DNA of 64,000 nt from CAVQMC01 sp963713505 (lineage in GTDB: Bacteria; Bacteroidota; Ignavibacteria; Ignavibacteriales; Ignavibacteriaceae): assembly GCA_963713505.1 (NCBI GenBank), contig CAVQMC010000001.1:62001-126000 (forward strand), given 5' to 3'. Positions within the stretch are counted from its first letter, which is position 1. Each line of letters starts with the position of its first letter. Both the position numbers and the translations under genes were made by a program. This document shows, one piece after another, positions 30,246-40,100 of this stretch. The notes under the pieces are model-generated. The model ran no database searches and was not told the origin of the DNA. It saw only the letters and a list, made by a program, of their open reading frames with translations.

Positions 30246-31358
30246 TTATTTTAATTTACTCTTACTTTCTTTTTTGTTAACCCAAACAGCTAACGGGTTT
30301 GCAATTCTAACTCTCCAAAGTCCTTCATCCGTTCCAATCCACATATCCCACCCATCAAAATATAAACAGGAAACGGTTGAAATATTCTGACCTAATTGAT
30401 TTAAGTCTACAGGAGTAACCTGGTTTGTTAATCGATTTATAATAACTAAACCTTTGCCAATTTCTTTTTTATCATTTCTGTCGAATGAATAAATACCGGC
30501 CCATATTTGGTTGCCGGTTCTTTCTAAACAATAAACTCCGTTTGCCGGTAAACCATTTAAACTAGAAATTCTTTCCCATTGAAGAATTCGATTATATTTA
30601 TAAATCCCTCCGATGTTAAATTCCGGCTGCTGTTTTGTTACAAATTCGTCTGTTGCAAACCAGACATAATGCCTTTCAAATAACAAATCATGAATAGAGA
30701 CAGCATATCCGTCTCCGTTAAATGCATTTTTTTTATTATTAATGAATCTCCATGATTTTATATCGTTTGGATTTTTCTTTTTTTCAAATATGTGAACTCC
30801 TGATTCGGTTCCAAACCAAACCAAACTATCACCATCTAATTTAATAGAAGTAATAGTATTTGTTTTAGCATCATTGTTTTTTGTTAAATTAAAATCCTTG
30901 TATTTATTTCTTTTAACATCTAGCCTTGTAAGATTTTTAAACCTTCCGATCCATAAAACATTTTGAGATCTATCATAACATAAAGAACGAATCCAATTAC
31001 CCATTTCGCCGCCAAGCGCAAATGTTTTTTTTGTCCAGATATTTCTTCTTTTATTATATACATACAAACCTTCGCTGGATCCTGCCCAAATATATTTAGG
31101 AGAAGCAGCAATTGTATAAAATAGATCGGTTTTGAGTTTGTTGTTCTTTGTTGAAAAGTTTTCCCACTTACCATCTTTTAATGAATACCGGAAAACGCCA
31201 TAGCCATAAGTAGAAACCCATATATAACTTCCTTCCTGGTCGATTGCAGTAACGGCAGCACCTTCCAAGTATTGTTCGGATTGAATTTGAGAATAGATTC
31301 CCGTGCTAAAAGTACAAATCAGGATAAATGTTAAGATGAGATATTTAATCATACACAA
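30246..31358 (-). CDS. Exported beta-propeller (two-component regulator propeller-like) protein
   Basis: A 370-residue protein with a signal peptide (about 1-23, ending GIYSQ) and repeated propeller blades with the pattern W-hydrophobic-G-T-x-x-G: IWVSTYGYGVFRY, IWAGSSEGLYVYN, VWFGTESGVHIFEK, VWFATDEF, and MWIGTDEGLWRV at the C terminus. Such blades form the sensor part of hybrid histidine kinases in Bacteroidota, but no membrane helix or kinase follows, so this is a stand-alone periplasmic propeller. Function unknown. It lies between the heptose kinase and panB on the same strand. Confidence 0.75.
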   Translation of the reverse strand: MCMIKYLILTFILICTFSTGIYSQIQSEQYLEGAAVTAIDQEGSYIWVSTYGYGVFRYSLKDGKWENFSTKNNKLKTDLFYTIAASPKYIWAGSSEGLYVYNKRRNIWTKKTFALGGEMGNWIRSLCYDRSQNVLWIGRFKNLTRLDVKRNKYKDFNLTKNNDAKTNTITSIKLDGDSLVWFGTESGVHIFEKKKNPNDIKSWRFINNKKNAFNGDGYAVSIHDLLFERHYVWFATDEFVTKQQPEFNIGGIYKYNRILQWERISSLNGLPANGVYCLERTGNQIWAGIYSFDRNDKKEIGKGLVIINRLTNQVTPVDLNQLGQNISTVSCLYFDGWDMWIGTDEGLWRVRIANPLAVWVNKKESKSKLK

Positions 31359-31391
31359 TAATAAAATTTATAAAACAGGGAGAAAAGTCAA

Positions 31392-32207
31392 TTAATAGCT
31401 TTCCTCATCGGATGGAAATTTTGCATCTTTTACATCTGAAATATAATTTTTTACAGCTTTATTTATTTCATCGGCTAAATTGGAATAATATCTAACAAAT
31501 CGTGGATGAAAATCAATATTTAAACCGAGCATATCAGGAGTCACTAATATTTGACCATCGCAATAAACACCGGCTCCAATTCCTATTGTTGGAATATTAA
31601 CACTAGCCGTGATTTTTTTAGCAAGAGAAGCAGGTATTTTTTCCAACACTATTGCAAAAGCTCCGGCTTGTTCAATAACTTTTGCATCATTAAGAATTTC
31701 ATCGGCTTCTTCTTTATCTCTTCCGCGTTCTCTATAACTTCCAAACTGATGAATACTCTGCGGAGTCAATCCGATATGGCCCATTACAGGAATTCCGGCA
31801 TCCGTAATTTTTTTTATTGTTTCGGCAACTCTTTCTCCGCCTTCCAATTTTACTCCGCTGGCAGAGGTTTCTTTCATTATTCTTCCAGCATTACGAAAAC
31901 CTTCATCAACGCTAAGCTGATAGGACATAAAAGGTAAATCAACAACAACCATTGCACGATTAACACCTTTTATAACGGTTTTTGTATGATAAATCATTTC
32001 ATCCATTGTTACAGGAAGTGTGGTTTCATTTCCCTGAAAAACATTGCTTAAGGAATCACCGACTAAAATTAAATCTATGCCGGCATCATCTAAAAGTTTA
32101 GCAGTAATAAAATCATAAGCAGTGAGTGAACTAATTTTAACTCCCTTTTTCTTCAAAAGCATTAATGCTTTGGTTGTAACTCTTTTAATTTCTTTTTCGG
32201 TGCTCAT
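31392..32207 (-). CDS. panB: 3-methyl-2-oxobutanoate hydroxymethyltransferase
   Basis: A 271-residue TIM-barrel enzyme that adds a hydroxymethyl group from 5,10-methylene-THF to alpha-ketoisovalerate, giving ketopantoate for pantothenate and CoA. Motifs: SSLTAYDFITAKLLDDAGID, ILVGDSLSNVFQG, the metal-site MVVVDLPFMSYQ, KLEGGERVAETI, GHIGLTPQSIHQFG, and TIGIGAGVYCDGQILVTPDM. Full length. It lies 28 bases after the lipoate ligase gene and is the last clear gene of the envelope block; panC is not in the window. Confidence 0.95.
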   Translation of the reverse strand: MSTEKEIKRVTTKALMLLKKKGVKISSLTAYDFITAKLLDDAGIDLILVGDSLSNVFQGNETTLPVTMDEMIYHTKTVIKGVNRAMVVVDLPFMSYQLSVDEGFRNAGRIMKETSASGVKLEGGERVAETIKKITDAGIPVMGHIGLTPQSIHQFGSYRERGRDKEEADEILNDAKVIEQAGAFAIVLEKIPASLAKKITASVNIPTIGIGAGVYCDGQILVTPDMLGLNIDFHPRFVRYYSNLADEINKAVKNYISDVKDAKFPSDEESY

Positions 32208-32235
32208 TATTTTCTCTAATGATTAATAAAATAGT

Positions 32236-32991
32236 TCAGCTTATTGTTTCAATATCTTTCTCATATTCTTTGAACAGAAAATTAAAATATTTTTCAAATC
32301 CAGATTTCACTGAATCGGCCAATTCTTTATAATTAACTTTGTTATTTAAAATAGATTCGATTTCAATTGTATTATTTTCCAAAGCAGAAGTAATTTCTTT
32401 TTTATCATTATCATTTGATGATAAATAATCTACTATTTTTTTGTGATAACTTCCGCATAAGATTGATCCGTGCTGTATAATTGAATTTCCTAATTTTCTT
32501 TGTGCACTTCCGACCAACTTTTTCTTGTTAAATTTTAATTCACTTTTTGCTGGAATTGAAAAACACACTGTGCTTTTACTTTGTTGATAATGTTTTAAAA
32601 AATCCGGTTGAACTGTTTCAAGCTCTGTGTTTGTTAATCTAGGATTATAAATACTTAAGCCCGTTACCAAAGCTGAATTTATTTCCTCGTATAATTTTCG
32701 TGCAGAAGTGCTTTTTTCAATAGGGCAAATGACAGAGTATGTTAATTCTTCAGAATGAAGAATTGCCCTGCCTCCGGTTGGTCTTTTAACAAAATGCAGG
32801 TTATCACTTAATAATTTATCTTTATCTAAAATTTCTTCACTTTGATTAGCGCCTAAAGAAACACAATAAGGATTCCATCTATAAAGTCTTAATATATATT
32901 CTCCAGGTCTGCAGCGTTTAGCCAGGTTTAGATCAAAATCCATATTAAACTTACCGGAATTAAAACCGGTATCTAAGAAATACCAAATCAT
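32236..32991 (-). CDS. Lipoate-protein ligase A / biotin-lipoate ligase family protein
   Basis: A 251-residue BPL/LplA-like protein that attaches lipoyl (or octanoyl) groups to E2 or GcvH lysines. The core motifs are LRLYRWNPYCVSLGANQ (about residues 34-50), the invariant RPTGGRAILH, LTYSVICP, and KLVGSAQRKLGNSIIQHGSIL with the lysine that contacts the acyl-AMP. It lacks a long C-terminal LplA domain, so octanoyltransferase (LipM-type) activity is also possible. It overlaps the lpxA stop by four bases (ATGA), an odd but coupled neighbour for a lipid A gene. Confidence 0.85.
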   Translation of the reverse strand: MIWYFLDTGFNSGKFNMDFDLNLAKRCRPGEYILRLYRWNPYCVSLGANQSEEILDKDKLLSDNLHFVKRPTGGRAILHSEELTYSVICPIEKSTSARKLYEEINSALVTGLSIYNPRLTNTELETVQPDFLKHYQQSKSTVCFSIPAKSELKFNKKKLVGSAQRKLGNSIIQHGSILCGSYHKKIVDYLSSNDNDKKEITSALENNTIEIESILNNKVNYKELADSVKSGFEKYFNFLFKEYEKDIETIS

Positions 32992-33764
32992 TTGCCGACT
33001 ATTCCACGCGTACTTTTATTTAAAAAGGTTAATATGTTATTAACATGAATATTATCCGCTAATTCACTTTTAATTTTTTCTTTTGCTTGGGTTATGTTAA
33101 GAGCAGGGCTATATATATATGAATAAGCCTTCTTTAAAGTTGCAATATCGTCATTTGAAAATCCTCTTCGCCTTAAACCAATTACGTTTAAGCCGGAAAA
33201 TTTTAATGGTTCATTTGCAGTTAAAATATAAGGCGGGACATCCTGAACTACTCTGAATCCTCCTCCAATCATTGCATGAGCACCAATTTTACAAAATTGA
33301 TGAACCGGAGTTGCTCCGCCGATAATAACATAATCTTCAATTTCTACATGTCCGCCAATTTGTACACTATTTGCAATAATACAATTATCACCAACTATAC
33401 AATCATGAGCGACATGAGAATAAGCCATGAATAAACAGTTTTTTCCAACACTTGAAAAGCCAGTATCTTTTGTACCTCGGTGGAAAGTAACAAATTCATG
33501 AATTACTGTATTATCACCAACTTTGAAAATAGTTTTTTCGTCTCCGAATTTTAAATCCTGAGGAACATGTGCAATAGATGCACCTTGATATATCTTAACT
33601 TTATTACCAATTCTTGCTCCATTATACAAAACAGCGTACGGACCTATTTCGCAATCGTCGCCGATTTCCACATCATCTTCAATTATTGCATAGGGATAAA
33701 TTTTTATGTTCTCGCCTAATTTAGCTTTACTGCTTACTAAAGCAGTTGGATGGATTGTATTCAT
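32988..33764 (-). CDS. lpxA: Acyl-ACP--UDP-N-acetylglucosamine O-acyltransferase
   Basis: A 258-residue left-handed beta-helix acyltransferase that performs the first step of lipid A synthesis. Hexapeptide repeats run from about residue 5 to 185 (ALVSSKAKLGENIKIYPYAI, IGDDCEIGPYAVL). The catalytic histidine is in YSHVAHDCIVGDNC, and the family motif FCKIGAHAMIGGG follows. The helical C terminus has GLNVIGLRRRGFS, typical of LpxA. It is 11 bases after lpxC-fabZ. Confidence 0.96.
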   Translation of the reverse strand: MNTIHPTALVSSKAKLGENIKIYPYAIIEDDVEIGDDCEIGPYAVLYNGARIGNKVKIYQGASIAHVPQDLKFGDEKTIFKVGDNTVIHEFVTFHRGTKDTGFSSVGKNCLFMAYSHVAHDCIVGDNCIIANSVQIGGHVEIEDYVIIGGATPVHQFCKIGAHAMIGGGFRVVQDVPPYILTANEPLKFSGLNVIGLRRRGFSNDDIATLKKAYSYIYSPALNITQAKEKIKSELADNIHVNNILTFLNKSTRGIVGK

Positions 33765-33775
33765 AATTTTTCTTA

Positions 33776-35188
33776 TTATTCAGGATTATTTGATTCTCTA
33801 TCTACAATAGCCGCCATAAAATCTGCTTCGGCAACAAGGGCATCATTTACAATAGCTTTACCGCTCATCATTACTACTTTACTTTTCTTATTGGTTAATT
33901 CAATTTCCAAATATAATTGATCACCCGGAAGAACCGGTTTTCTGAATTTTGCATTATTTATCTGCATAAACATAACAAGTTTTTCCTCAGGATTCGGGAA
34001 AGAATTTAAAAGTAAAACTCCGCCGGTTTGAGCCATTGCTTCAATAATTAAAACACCCGGCATAATGGGTTGATCGGGGAAATGTCCTTGAAAGAAAGGT
34101 TCATTAACTGTTACGGATTTAACGCCTATAACTTTTTTATCAAGATCAAGATGAACAATTTTATCAACAAGTAAAAAAGGATATCTATGCGGAAGGATTC
34201 TTTGTATTGCATTAGTATCGAATACGACTCCCTCTTTTTTTACAAATTGAAATTTCTTAACAAGTTTTTTCTGCTGATAGAGTTTTCTTACCTGTTTTGC
34301 AAATTCGACATTAGATTTATGACCAGGACGTGCAGCTAAAACTTGCGCTTTTATTGGAGCACCGATCAAAGCTAAATCACCAAGCAAATCTAAAAGTTTA
34401 TGTCTTACAGGTTCATTTTTAAATCTTAATTCTTTGTTATTTATTATTCCATTTGAACCTAAAGTTATTTTTTCTTTTATACCTATTTTTTTACGGATAT
34501 CTTCCAGTTCTTGTTCGTTTAAATTTTTATCAACAATAACAACAGCATTATCTATATCACCGCCTTTTATTAGGCCGACATTAGCCAGCTGATCAACTTC
34601 ACTTAAAAAACAAAATGTTCTTGCAGGCGAAAATTCATCAACAAATTCTTTTTCCAAATCAAAAAGTCCTGTATGCTGACTTCCCAAAGCGGGGTTTTGA
34701 TAATCAACCATAACTGTAGCTCTGTAACCATCCAACGGAAGAGCAACAATATCAATTTGTTTCTCTTCATTATGGTACATAACAGTTTCATCAATTATTA
34801 GATAATCTTTGGGTGCATCCTGCTGAACAAATCCGGCCTGCAGTAAAACATCAACATAAGGTTTTGAACTTCCATCACCAACAGGCGGTTCAATCCCATT
34901 TAGTTCAATAATAATATTATCAATTTGCATTCCTACAATAGCAGCTAAAACATGTTCAACAGTGTGGACTTTTGCTTCGCCAATACCAATAGTCGTTCCC
35001 CTTGAAACATCGACAACATTATCAGCAATTGCAGGTATTTCTGGGTTGCCGCCGAGATCTGTTCTTACGAATTTAATTCCATAGTTTTCTTTAGCAGGTT
35101 TAAATGTCATTGTGCATGAAGTTCCGGTGTGAAGGCCAACTCCTGACATTGAAACCGGTTTGGCAATTGTTCTTTGTTGCTCAAGCAT
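33776..35188 (-). CDS. lpxC-fabZ: Fused UDP-3-O-acyl-GlcNAc deacetylase and 3-hydroxyacyl-ACP dehydratase
   Basis: A 470-residue fusion. Residues 1-300 are LpxC, the committed zinc deacetylase of lipid A: GVGLHTGTSC, the zinc histidine in VHTVEHVLAAIVGMQ, SARTFCFL-like SPARTFCFLSEV, and VRHKLLDLLGDLALIG with the second zinc site and catalytic His. Residues about 325-465 are FabZ, the fatty-acid dehydratase: ILPHRYPFLLVDKI, GHFPDQPIMPGVLIIEAMAQ with catalytic His and Glu. The fusion is known in Bacteroidota/Chlorobi relatives and links fatty acid and lipid A flux. It lies between lpxD and lpxA. Confidence 0.96.
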   Translation of the reverse strand: MLEQQRTIAKPVSMSGVGLHTGTSCTMTFKPAKENYGIKFVRTDLGGNPEIPAIADNVVDVSRGTTIGIGEAKVHTVEHVLAAIVGMQIDNIIIELNGIEPPVGDGSSKPYVDVLLQAGFVQQDAPKDYLIIDETVMYHNEEKQIDIVALPLDGYRATVMVDYQNPALGSQHTGLFDLEKEFVDEFSPARTFCFLSEVDQLANVGLIKGGDIDNAVVIVDKNLNEQELEDIRKKIGIKEKITLGSNGIINNKELRFKNEPVRHKLLDLLGDLALIGAPIKAQVLAARPGHKSNVEFAKQVRKLYQQKKLVKKFQFVKKEGVVFDTNAIQRILPHRYPFLLVDKIVHLDLDKKVIGVKSVTVNEPFFQGHFPDQPIMPGVLIIEAMAQTGGVLLLNSFPNPEEKLVMFMQINNAKFRKPVLPGDQLYLEIELTNKKSKVVMMSGKAIVNDALVAEADFMAAIVDRESNNPE

Positions 35189-35314
35189 TAAAAATCCGTT
35201 ATTTATTTGTAAATCAGCTTAATATGAAGAAATTAATGTGATAAAATAGTAAGATGAGAAGTGAAATACAATAAAGGTAAATACAAGAATTGGTCAGAAT
35301 ATTCAGTTTCACAA

Positions 35315-36367
35315 TCAGGGATTTTTTGAATTATTGAGCAGTTCTTTTAATTCTTTAACTTGATTTTCCAATTGTTTAATTTTATCCGCATAAGCAGGAA
35401 GATTTCTGAAATGAGCTTCTAATTTTCTGGAAGTATTAATGTCCTTGGCAGGATAACCGAAATAATATCCGGGTTTATTAATTGATTTAGAAATTCCGGA
35501 TTGTGCCATTATAACTACATTATCTGCAATTTCTATATGACCAATAAGTCCTACTTGTCCAGCTAAAATACAATTGTTCCCAATTTTTGTACTGCCTGAA
35601 ATTCCAGTTTGGGATGAAATTACAGTGTTTTCTCCGATAACAACATTATGAGCAATCTGAACAAGATTATCTATTTTAACACCTTTTTTAATTATTGTTT
35701 TTCCCAAAGCTGCACGATCGATTGCAACATTTGCACCAAGTTCAACATCATCTTCAATTTCTACAATTCCTATTTGAGGTATTTTATGATAAACATTTTT
35801 TTCATCTGTAAAGAAGCCAAAGCCATCTGCACCAATTACAGTTCCGGGATGAATTATAATTCTATCACCTAACTTGCATTTTTCCCTTATGCTTACATTT
35901 TGAAAAATTAAACAATTGCTGCCAATTTCTACATCTTCCAGAATTACAGAATTATGATAAATTTTAGTGTTATCACCAACTTTACAACCAGATGAAATTA
36001 CGACATTTTTTCCGAGAGCAACATTTTTTCCAAGCTTTGCATTAGGATGAACGAAGGCAGTTTTATCAATTCCAATAAGATTAAATTCCGGCGTAAAGTA
36101 ATGGATAATTAATTTTGAAAACGCTTTATTCGGATCTTCAACTTCAATATAAGTTATATCTTCTCTTGTTTTATTAAATCCGGGTTTTACCAGAATAGCC
36201 GAAGCTTTAGTTGTATCAAAATATTTTTCATAAGAGGGAAGATATAAAAATGTTAATTCACCTTTTTCAGCTTCTTCTATTTTAGCAAGATTATTAATCT
36301 CTAAATTTTTATTTCCGAAAATTTTTCCGCCAATAATTGAGGAAATTTCTTCTATTTTTATAACCAT
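35315..36367 (-). CDS. lpxD: UDP-3-O-acylglucosamine N-acyltransferase
   Basis: A 350-residue enzyme that adds the N-linked hydroxyacyl chain in lipid A synthesis. The N-terminal UDP-binding domain (about 1-100: LTFLYLPSYEKYF, ASAILV) precedes left-handed beta-helix hexapeptide repeats. The family signature HPGTVIGADGFGF and catalytic histidine in VQIAHNVVIGENTVI are present, with the C-terminal coiled helix after GYPAKDINTSRKLEAHFRNL. It starts 4 bases after the upstream skp gene, in the same operon. Confidence 0.96.
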   Translation of the reverse strand: MVIKIEEISSIIGGKIFGNKNLEINNLAKIEEAEKGELTFLYLPSYEKYFDTTKASAILVKPGFNKTREDITYIEVEDPNKAFSKLIIHYFTPEFNLIGIDKTAFVHPNAKLGKNVALGKNVVISSGCKVGDNTKIYHNSVILEDVEIGSNCLIFQNVSIREKCKLGDRIIIHPGTVIGADGFGFFTDEKNVYHKIPQIGIVEIEDDVELGANVAIDRAALGKTIIKKGVKIDNLVQIAHNVVIGENTVISSQTGISGSTKIGNNCILAGQVGLIGHIEIADNVVIMAQSGISKSINKPGYYFGYPAKDINTSRKLEAHFRNLPAYADKIKQLENQVKELKELLNNSKNP

Positions 36368-36371
36368 GCTT

Positions 36372-36890
36372 TTACTTTAATTTTAATTTGTCTAAGACTT
36401 GAGAAGTTATATCATATTTATCTTTCGCATACAGCAACATAACATCTCCGCTTTTATCTAAAACAAAATCATAATCTTCATCTTTAGCAATATCCTGAAT
36501 AACATTAAAAACTTTATTTTGAACGGGTTTCATTAATTCATCCTGTTTTTGATAAAGTTCACCATTAGTCCCGAATTTTTTATCTCGATAATCAGCAATA
36601 TCCTTTTTCATTTTTTTTAATTCATTTTCAGCATCTGTTCTTGTTTGATCCGTCATAATTAATTTTCTTTTTTGAAAATCATCCTCTTTACGATTGTAAT
36701 CACTTTGCATTTTATTTAATTCATTTTGCCATTGTTGGATAAGTTCATCAAGTTTTTTTCTGGCATCCTGTGCATCGGGTAAATTATCCATTATAGTTTT
36801 CGAATCTACATATGCTATTTTTAACTGGGCAAAGGATATACCCGGAAGGATAAATAAAGAAATGCATAAATATAAAAGAGCTTTTTTCAT
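36372..36890 (-). CDS. skp: OmpH/Skp family periplasmic chaperone
   Basis: A 172-residue exported protein: signal peptide about 1-21 (SLFILPGISFAQ), then the Skp start LKIAYVDSKTIMDNLPDAQD, long charged helices (about 45-130) and the C-terminal strand DYDFVLDKSGDVMLLYAKDKYDI. Skp trimers hold unfolded outer-membrane proteins on the way to BamA. It is the second of two adjacent paralogues and is coupled to lpxD with a 4-base gap, but a terminator-like hairpin separates it from the first paralogue. Confidence 0.92.
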   Translation of the reverse strand: MKKALLYLCISLFILPGISFAQLKIAYVDSKTIMDNLPDAQDARKKLDELIQQWQNELNKMQSDYNRKEDDFQKRKLIMTDQTRTDAENELKKMKKDIADYRDKKFGTNGELYQKQDELMKPVQNKVFNVIQDIAKDEDYDFVLDKSGDVMLLYAKDKYDITSQVLDKLKLK

Positions 36891-36979
36891 TTTCTTTCCT
36901 ATTTCAAGATTATTATTAATACTTTAAATTGTATCAATATGAACTAAGACGGCCGTCCTCTCTTTTATAAAAACAAAAC

Positions 36980-37002
36980 GGTTCCCGCAATTTGCAGGAA
37001 CC
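36980..37002 (-). terminator. Terminator-like hairpin between the two skp paralogues
   Basis: GGTTCC (36980-36985) pairs with GGAACC (36997-37002), and an inner GCA/TGC extends the stem across one mismatch. On the minus strand it is followed by GTTTTGTTTTTATAAAA. It would end or attenuate the uppS-bamA-skp transcript before the skp-lpxD-lpxC/fabZ-lpxA segment. Confidence 0.7.
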
Positions 37003-37024
37003 TGAATTATTAATTCTGAGAAAA

Positions 37025-37552
37025 TTATTTTCCTCTTTTTAATTTATCAAGAACTTTATAAGTAATATCATATTCCGGATCAGCGTATAATAAAATTATA
37101 TCACCGCTTTTATCAAAAACGAACTGCATATTTTCTTCTTTAGCAACTTCGCTTATGGCTTTATAAATTTTATCTTTAACCGGATTAAAAATTTCTTCTT
37201 GTTTCTTATAAATTTCACCGGTCTGTTGGCCAAATTTTTCTTTTCTAAAGTTTTCAACTTGTTGCTGCTTTTGAATAATATTTTGCTGAGTTGATAGTTT
37301 TTTATCTTCAGGCATTGTGTTGGCTTGTTTTTGATAATCACTGTACATTTGTTGAAGCTCTTGATTCATGCTGTCTAAGTGAGCTGACCATTTATTTGTT
37401 AAAGCATCTAAATCTCCTTGAGCTTTAATTGCTTCAGGATATTGTGTTAAAATTACTTGTGAATCTACGTAACCTAATTTTTGCTGTGTTTGTGCTAATA
37501 AAAAACTTCCGCTAAACATTACAGCGAAAAAGATTAAAAGATATTTTTTCAC
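37025..37552 (-). CDS. skp: OmpH/Skp family periplasmic chaperone (paralogue adjacent to bamA)
   Basis: A 175-residue paralogue of the gene at 36372: signal peptide about 1-20 (SGSFLLAQTQQ), QKLGYVDSQVILTQYPEAIK, a Gln-rich coiled coil (about 45-130) and the C-terminal MQFVFDKSGDIILLYADPEYDI. It acts with BamA in outer-membrane protein transport. It sits about 30 bases downstream of bamA and ends at the hairpin at 36980-37002. Confidence 0.92.
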   Translation of the reverse strand: MKKYLLIFFAVMFSGSFLLAQTQQKLGYVDSQVILTQYPEAIKAQGDLDALTNKWSAHLDSMNQELQQMYSDYQKQANTMPEDKKLSTQQNIIQKQQQVENFRKEKFGQQTGEIYKKQEEIFNPVKDKIYKAISEVAKEENMQFVFDKSGDIILLYADPEYDITYKVLDKLKRGK

Positions 37553-37584
37553 TCTATTTACCTCTATTTATTTTTTATGGATTA

Positions 37585-40100
37585 TTAAAAACCTTTTCCA
37601 AATTGAAAATGGAAAAGCCATGCAGGATGCTTTTCCGTCAGTTAACTGTCTGTCGAAACCATAACCTAGATCAAACCCAATTAAACCAATGGGATTTATT
37701 AAAATTCTTGCACCAAATCCTACCGATCTGCGCAAATTAAATAAATCAACATTATCAGCATTAAGGAAGACATTTCCGGCTTCGGCGAAAGCTAAAACAT
37801 ACAAAGGTATCGGTTCTAAAGCAACCGCGAATCTTAATTCTGCAGTATACCTAGTCATTATTCGTCCGCCTATAACATCTCCGTTTTGATTCCTAGGACC
37901 GACTGTTCTATCATCATATCCTCTTAATGGCGAAGTTGCAATTACAAGTCCGTTACCTCCCATGTAGAAATATTCAAAGGGATTAATTTTTGTGCCGGCA
38001 GCAATTTCCTTTAAATATCCTAAATCAGCAATTGAGTAAAGAACAATCCTATTTGTAGTTAAAGAGATTTTTATACCATTCTGCTGAAAATCCCATTTTT
38101 ACATAGCTTACATCTCCAGGTAATAACGGTCCGCCGGATATTTGAGCATTAAGAGAAACATTTGAACCGCGTGAAGGGAAAATCGGATTATCGACATCTT
38201 TTCTGCTAATTGTTCCGCCAACAGTATATTCTTGAGATTTCCCTTCCACATAGAAATTTTGTCCGTTTAAAACATTGTTATATTGATATCTAAAAAATCC
38301 CTGCAAATTAAAATAATCATCAGGCCATTTTAACCTTCTGCCAACTCTAATAGTTCCGCCGGTCTGTCTTAAATCGTAAATATATTGTTGTCTTGTATCA
38401 AAAACTTCAAAACCTACAAGTGTTGGTGTATCGAATAACCAAGGTTCGGTAAATCCTAATGTGAAAGTTCTATATAAACTTCCCACGCCAAACTGCCAGT
38501 TAAAACTTAAAATCTGACCGCCGCCAAGTTGAAAAGGTTTCGCTAAGGAAAAGTTTGAAAGAGTAATACCAACAGCCCCGCTAAAGCCAAAACTTCCGCT
38601 GTATCCAACAGATGCATTAAAATAATCACTGGATTTTTCTTCCACATTAAATGTTATATTAACTGTGCTGTCATTTGGTAAGGCATGTTTAATTCCATCG
38701 GGCCCATAGAGTTTTTCAACATTAAAATACTTAAGGTTTGCTAATTGCTGAACACTTCTGAATAATAATCCTCTATTATAATAATCTCCAGGGACAGTAT
38801 AAAGTTCTCTTCTTATTACTTTATCAACTGTTCTATCGTTGCCTGCAATATTAACTTTACCAACTTTAAACCTATTATGTTCATCAATCCTGATTGTTAT
38901 ATCAACTGAATCTTTTCCAACTTTAGTTTCTGTTGGTTCAAGGTTAAATGTTAAATATCCGTTATCATAATATAAGGAAGAAACATCGGACTGTTTTTCA
39001 TTCCCTCTTAGATTTTTTTCAAATTTATCATAGTCATAAACATCACCTTTTTTGAAACCCAGTCTGTCGGACAAGACTGCATCAGGATAAATGGTATTAC
39101 CAACCCAATTAATATTTCTAACAAAATACTGCGGACCTTCATAGACTTTAATTAAAATTTCAAGATCTTTATTATCATTATAATAGATGAGAGAGTCAGA
39201 TAGTACTTCAGCATCTCTATAACCATGTTTGTTGTAGAATTCTACAATTTTCTTTTTATCATCTTGAAATTTATCTTTGTCAAAAGTAGCACTTGTCCAA
39301 AACTTCCACCATACGGATTCCTTAATATCATCCATCGCGCCTCTTAAATCATCCCCATTAAAAGCTTTATTGCCTTCAAATCTAATTTTTCTAACAATTA
39401 CTTCCTGACCTTCATCGATATTGATCTTTAAAAGTATGCGGTCTTTGATTCTATCTACCAAATTTGTGTAATCGCCTTCCAGGTCATAATCAGTTGTATA
39501 TTCATCGGATAAGTCTTTAGGGTTTCTCCAGATAACTTCAATTTTATCTTCTAAAGTATCCGCTCTATAAAATCTAAAGTACTGGGGATCGATTTTAGCA
39601 TTTAAATATCCGTCATCTTCATATAGTTTATATATATTTATTTTCATCTCAGCCACATCCTGAGGTTTTAATATTTGTCCCCTAATAAAGCTTATTTTCT
39701 TTTCTATATCGTCAGTACTTTGTTCATCATTACCAACGATAACTGCTCTTTCAAACCTGGGATATTCTTCAACTTTAATAAGAAGAAAAATTCCGTTATC
39801 AACTTGTTTATCAATTAATAATTGTACATCTGAAAAAATGTTCAATGACCAAAGTCTTCTGATAGCATTTAAAGTTTGATCTCCAGGAACTTGGATTTCA
39901 TCTCCGACTTGAAGTCCGCTGCTTGCAATAATTGTTTGTGCATCTGCAGTTTTATTTCCTTCCACAGATATTCCCAAAATTTTATAACTTTTTTGTCCAG
40001 TCTGTCCTGTTTGTGAAAAAACATTAGCAAATGAAAATAGTATAATTAAACTAACTGGAAAAATATATTTAATAAATTTCTTTGGGGAGGTTAGAAGCAT
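37585..40100 (-). CDS. bamA: Outer membrane protein assembly factor BamA, frameshifted twice as sequenced
   Basis: The essential outer-membrane insertase. It has a signal peptide (about 1-30), five POTRA domains (about 40-430; e.g. YKILGISVEGNKTADAQTII, VGNTIYPDAVLSDRLG, VGKVNIAGNDRTVDKVI) and a 16-strand Omp85 barrel. The long frame stops at 38049. Removing one base from the A5/T5 run at 38068-38072 continues into SLTTNRIVLYSIADLGYLKE and SPLRGYDDRTVG, the Omp85 RGY loop. Removing one base from the run at 37631-37634 gives the classic beta-signal ending HPAWLFHFQFGKGF at 37585. The repaired protein is 837 residues. It overlaps uppS by 32 bases. The essential function and exact repairs argue for sequencing error. 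Confidence 0.92.
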
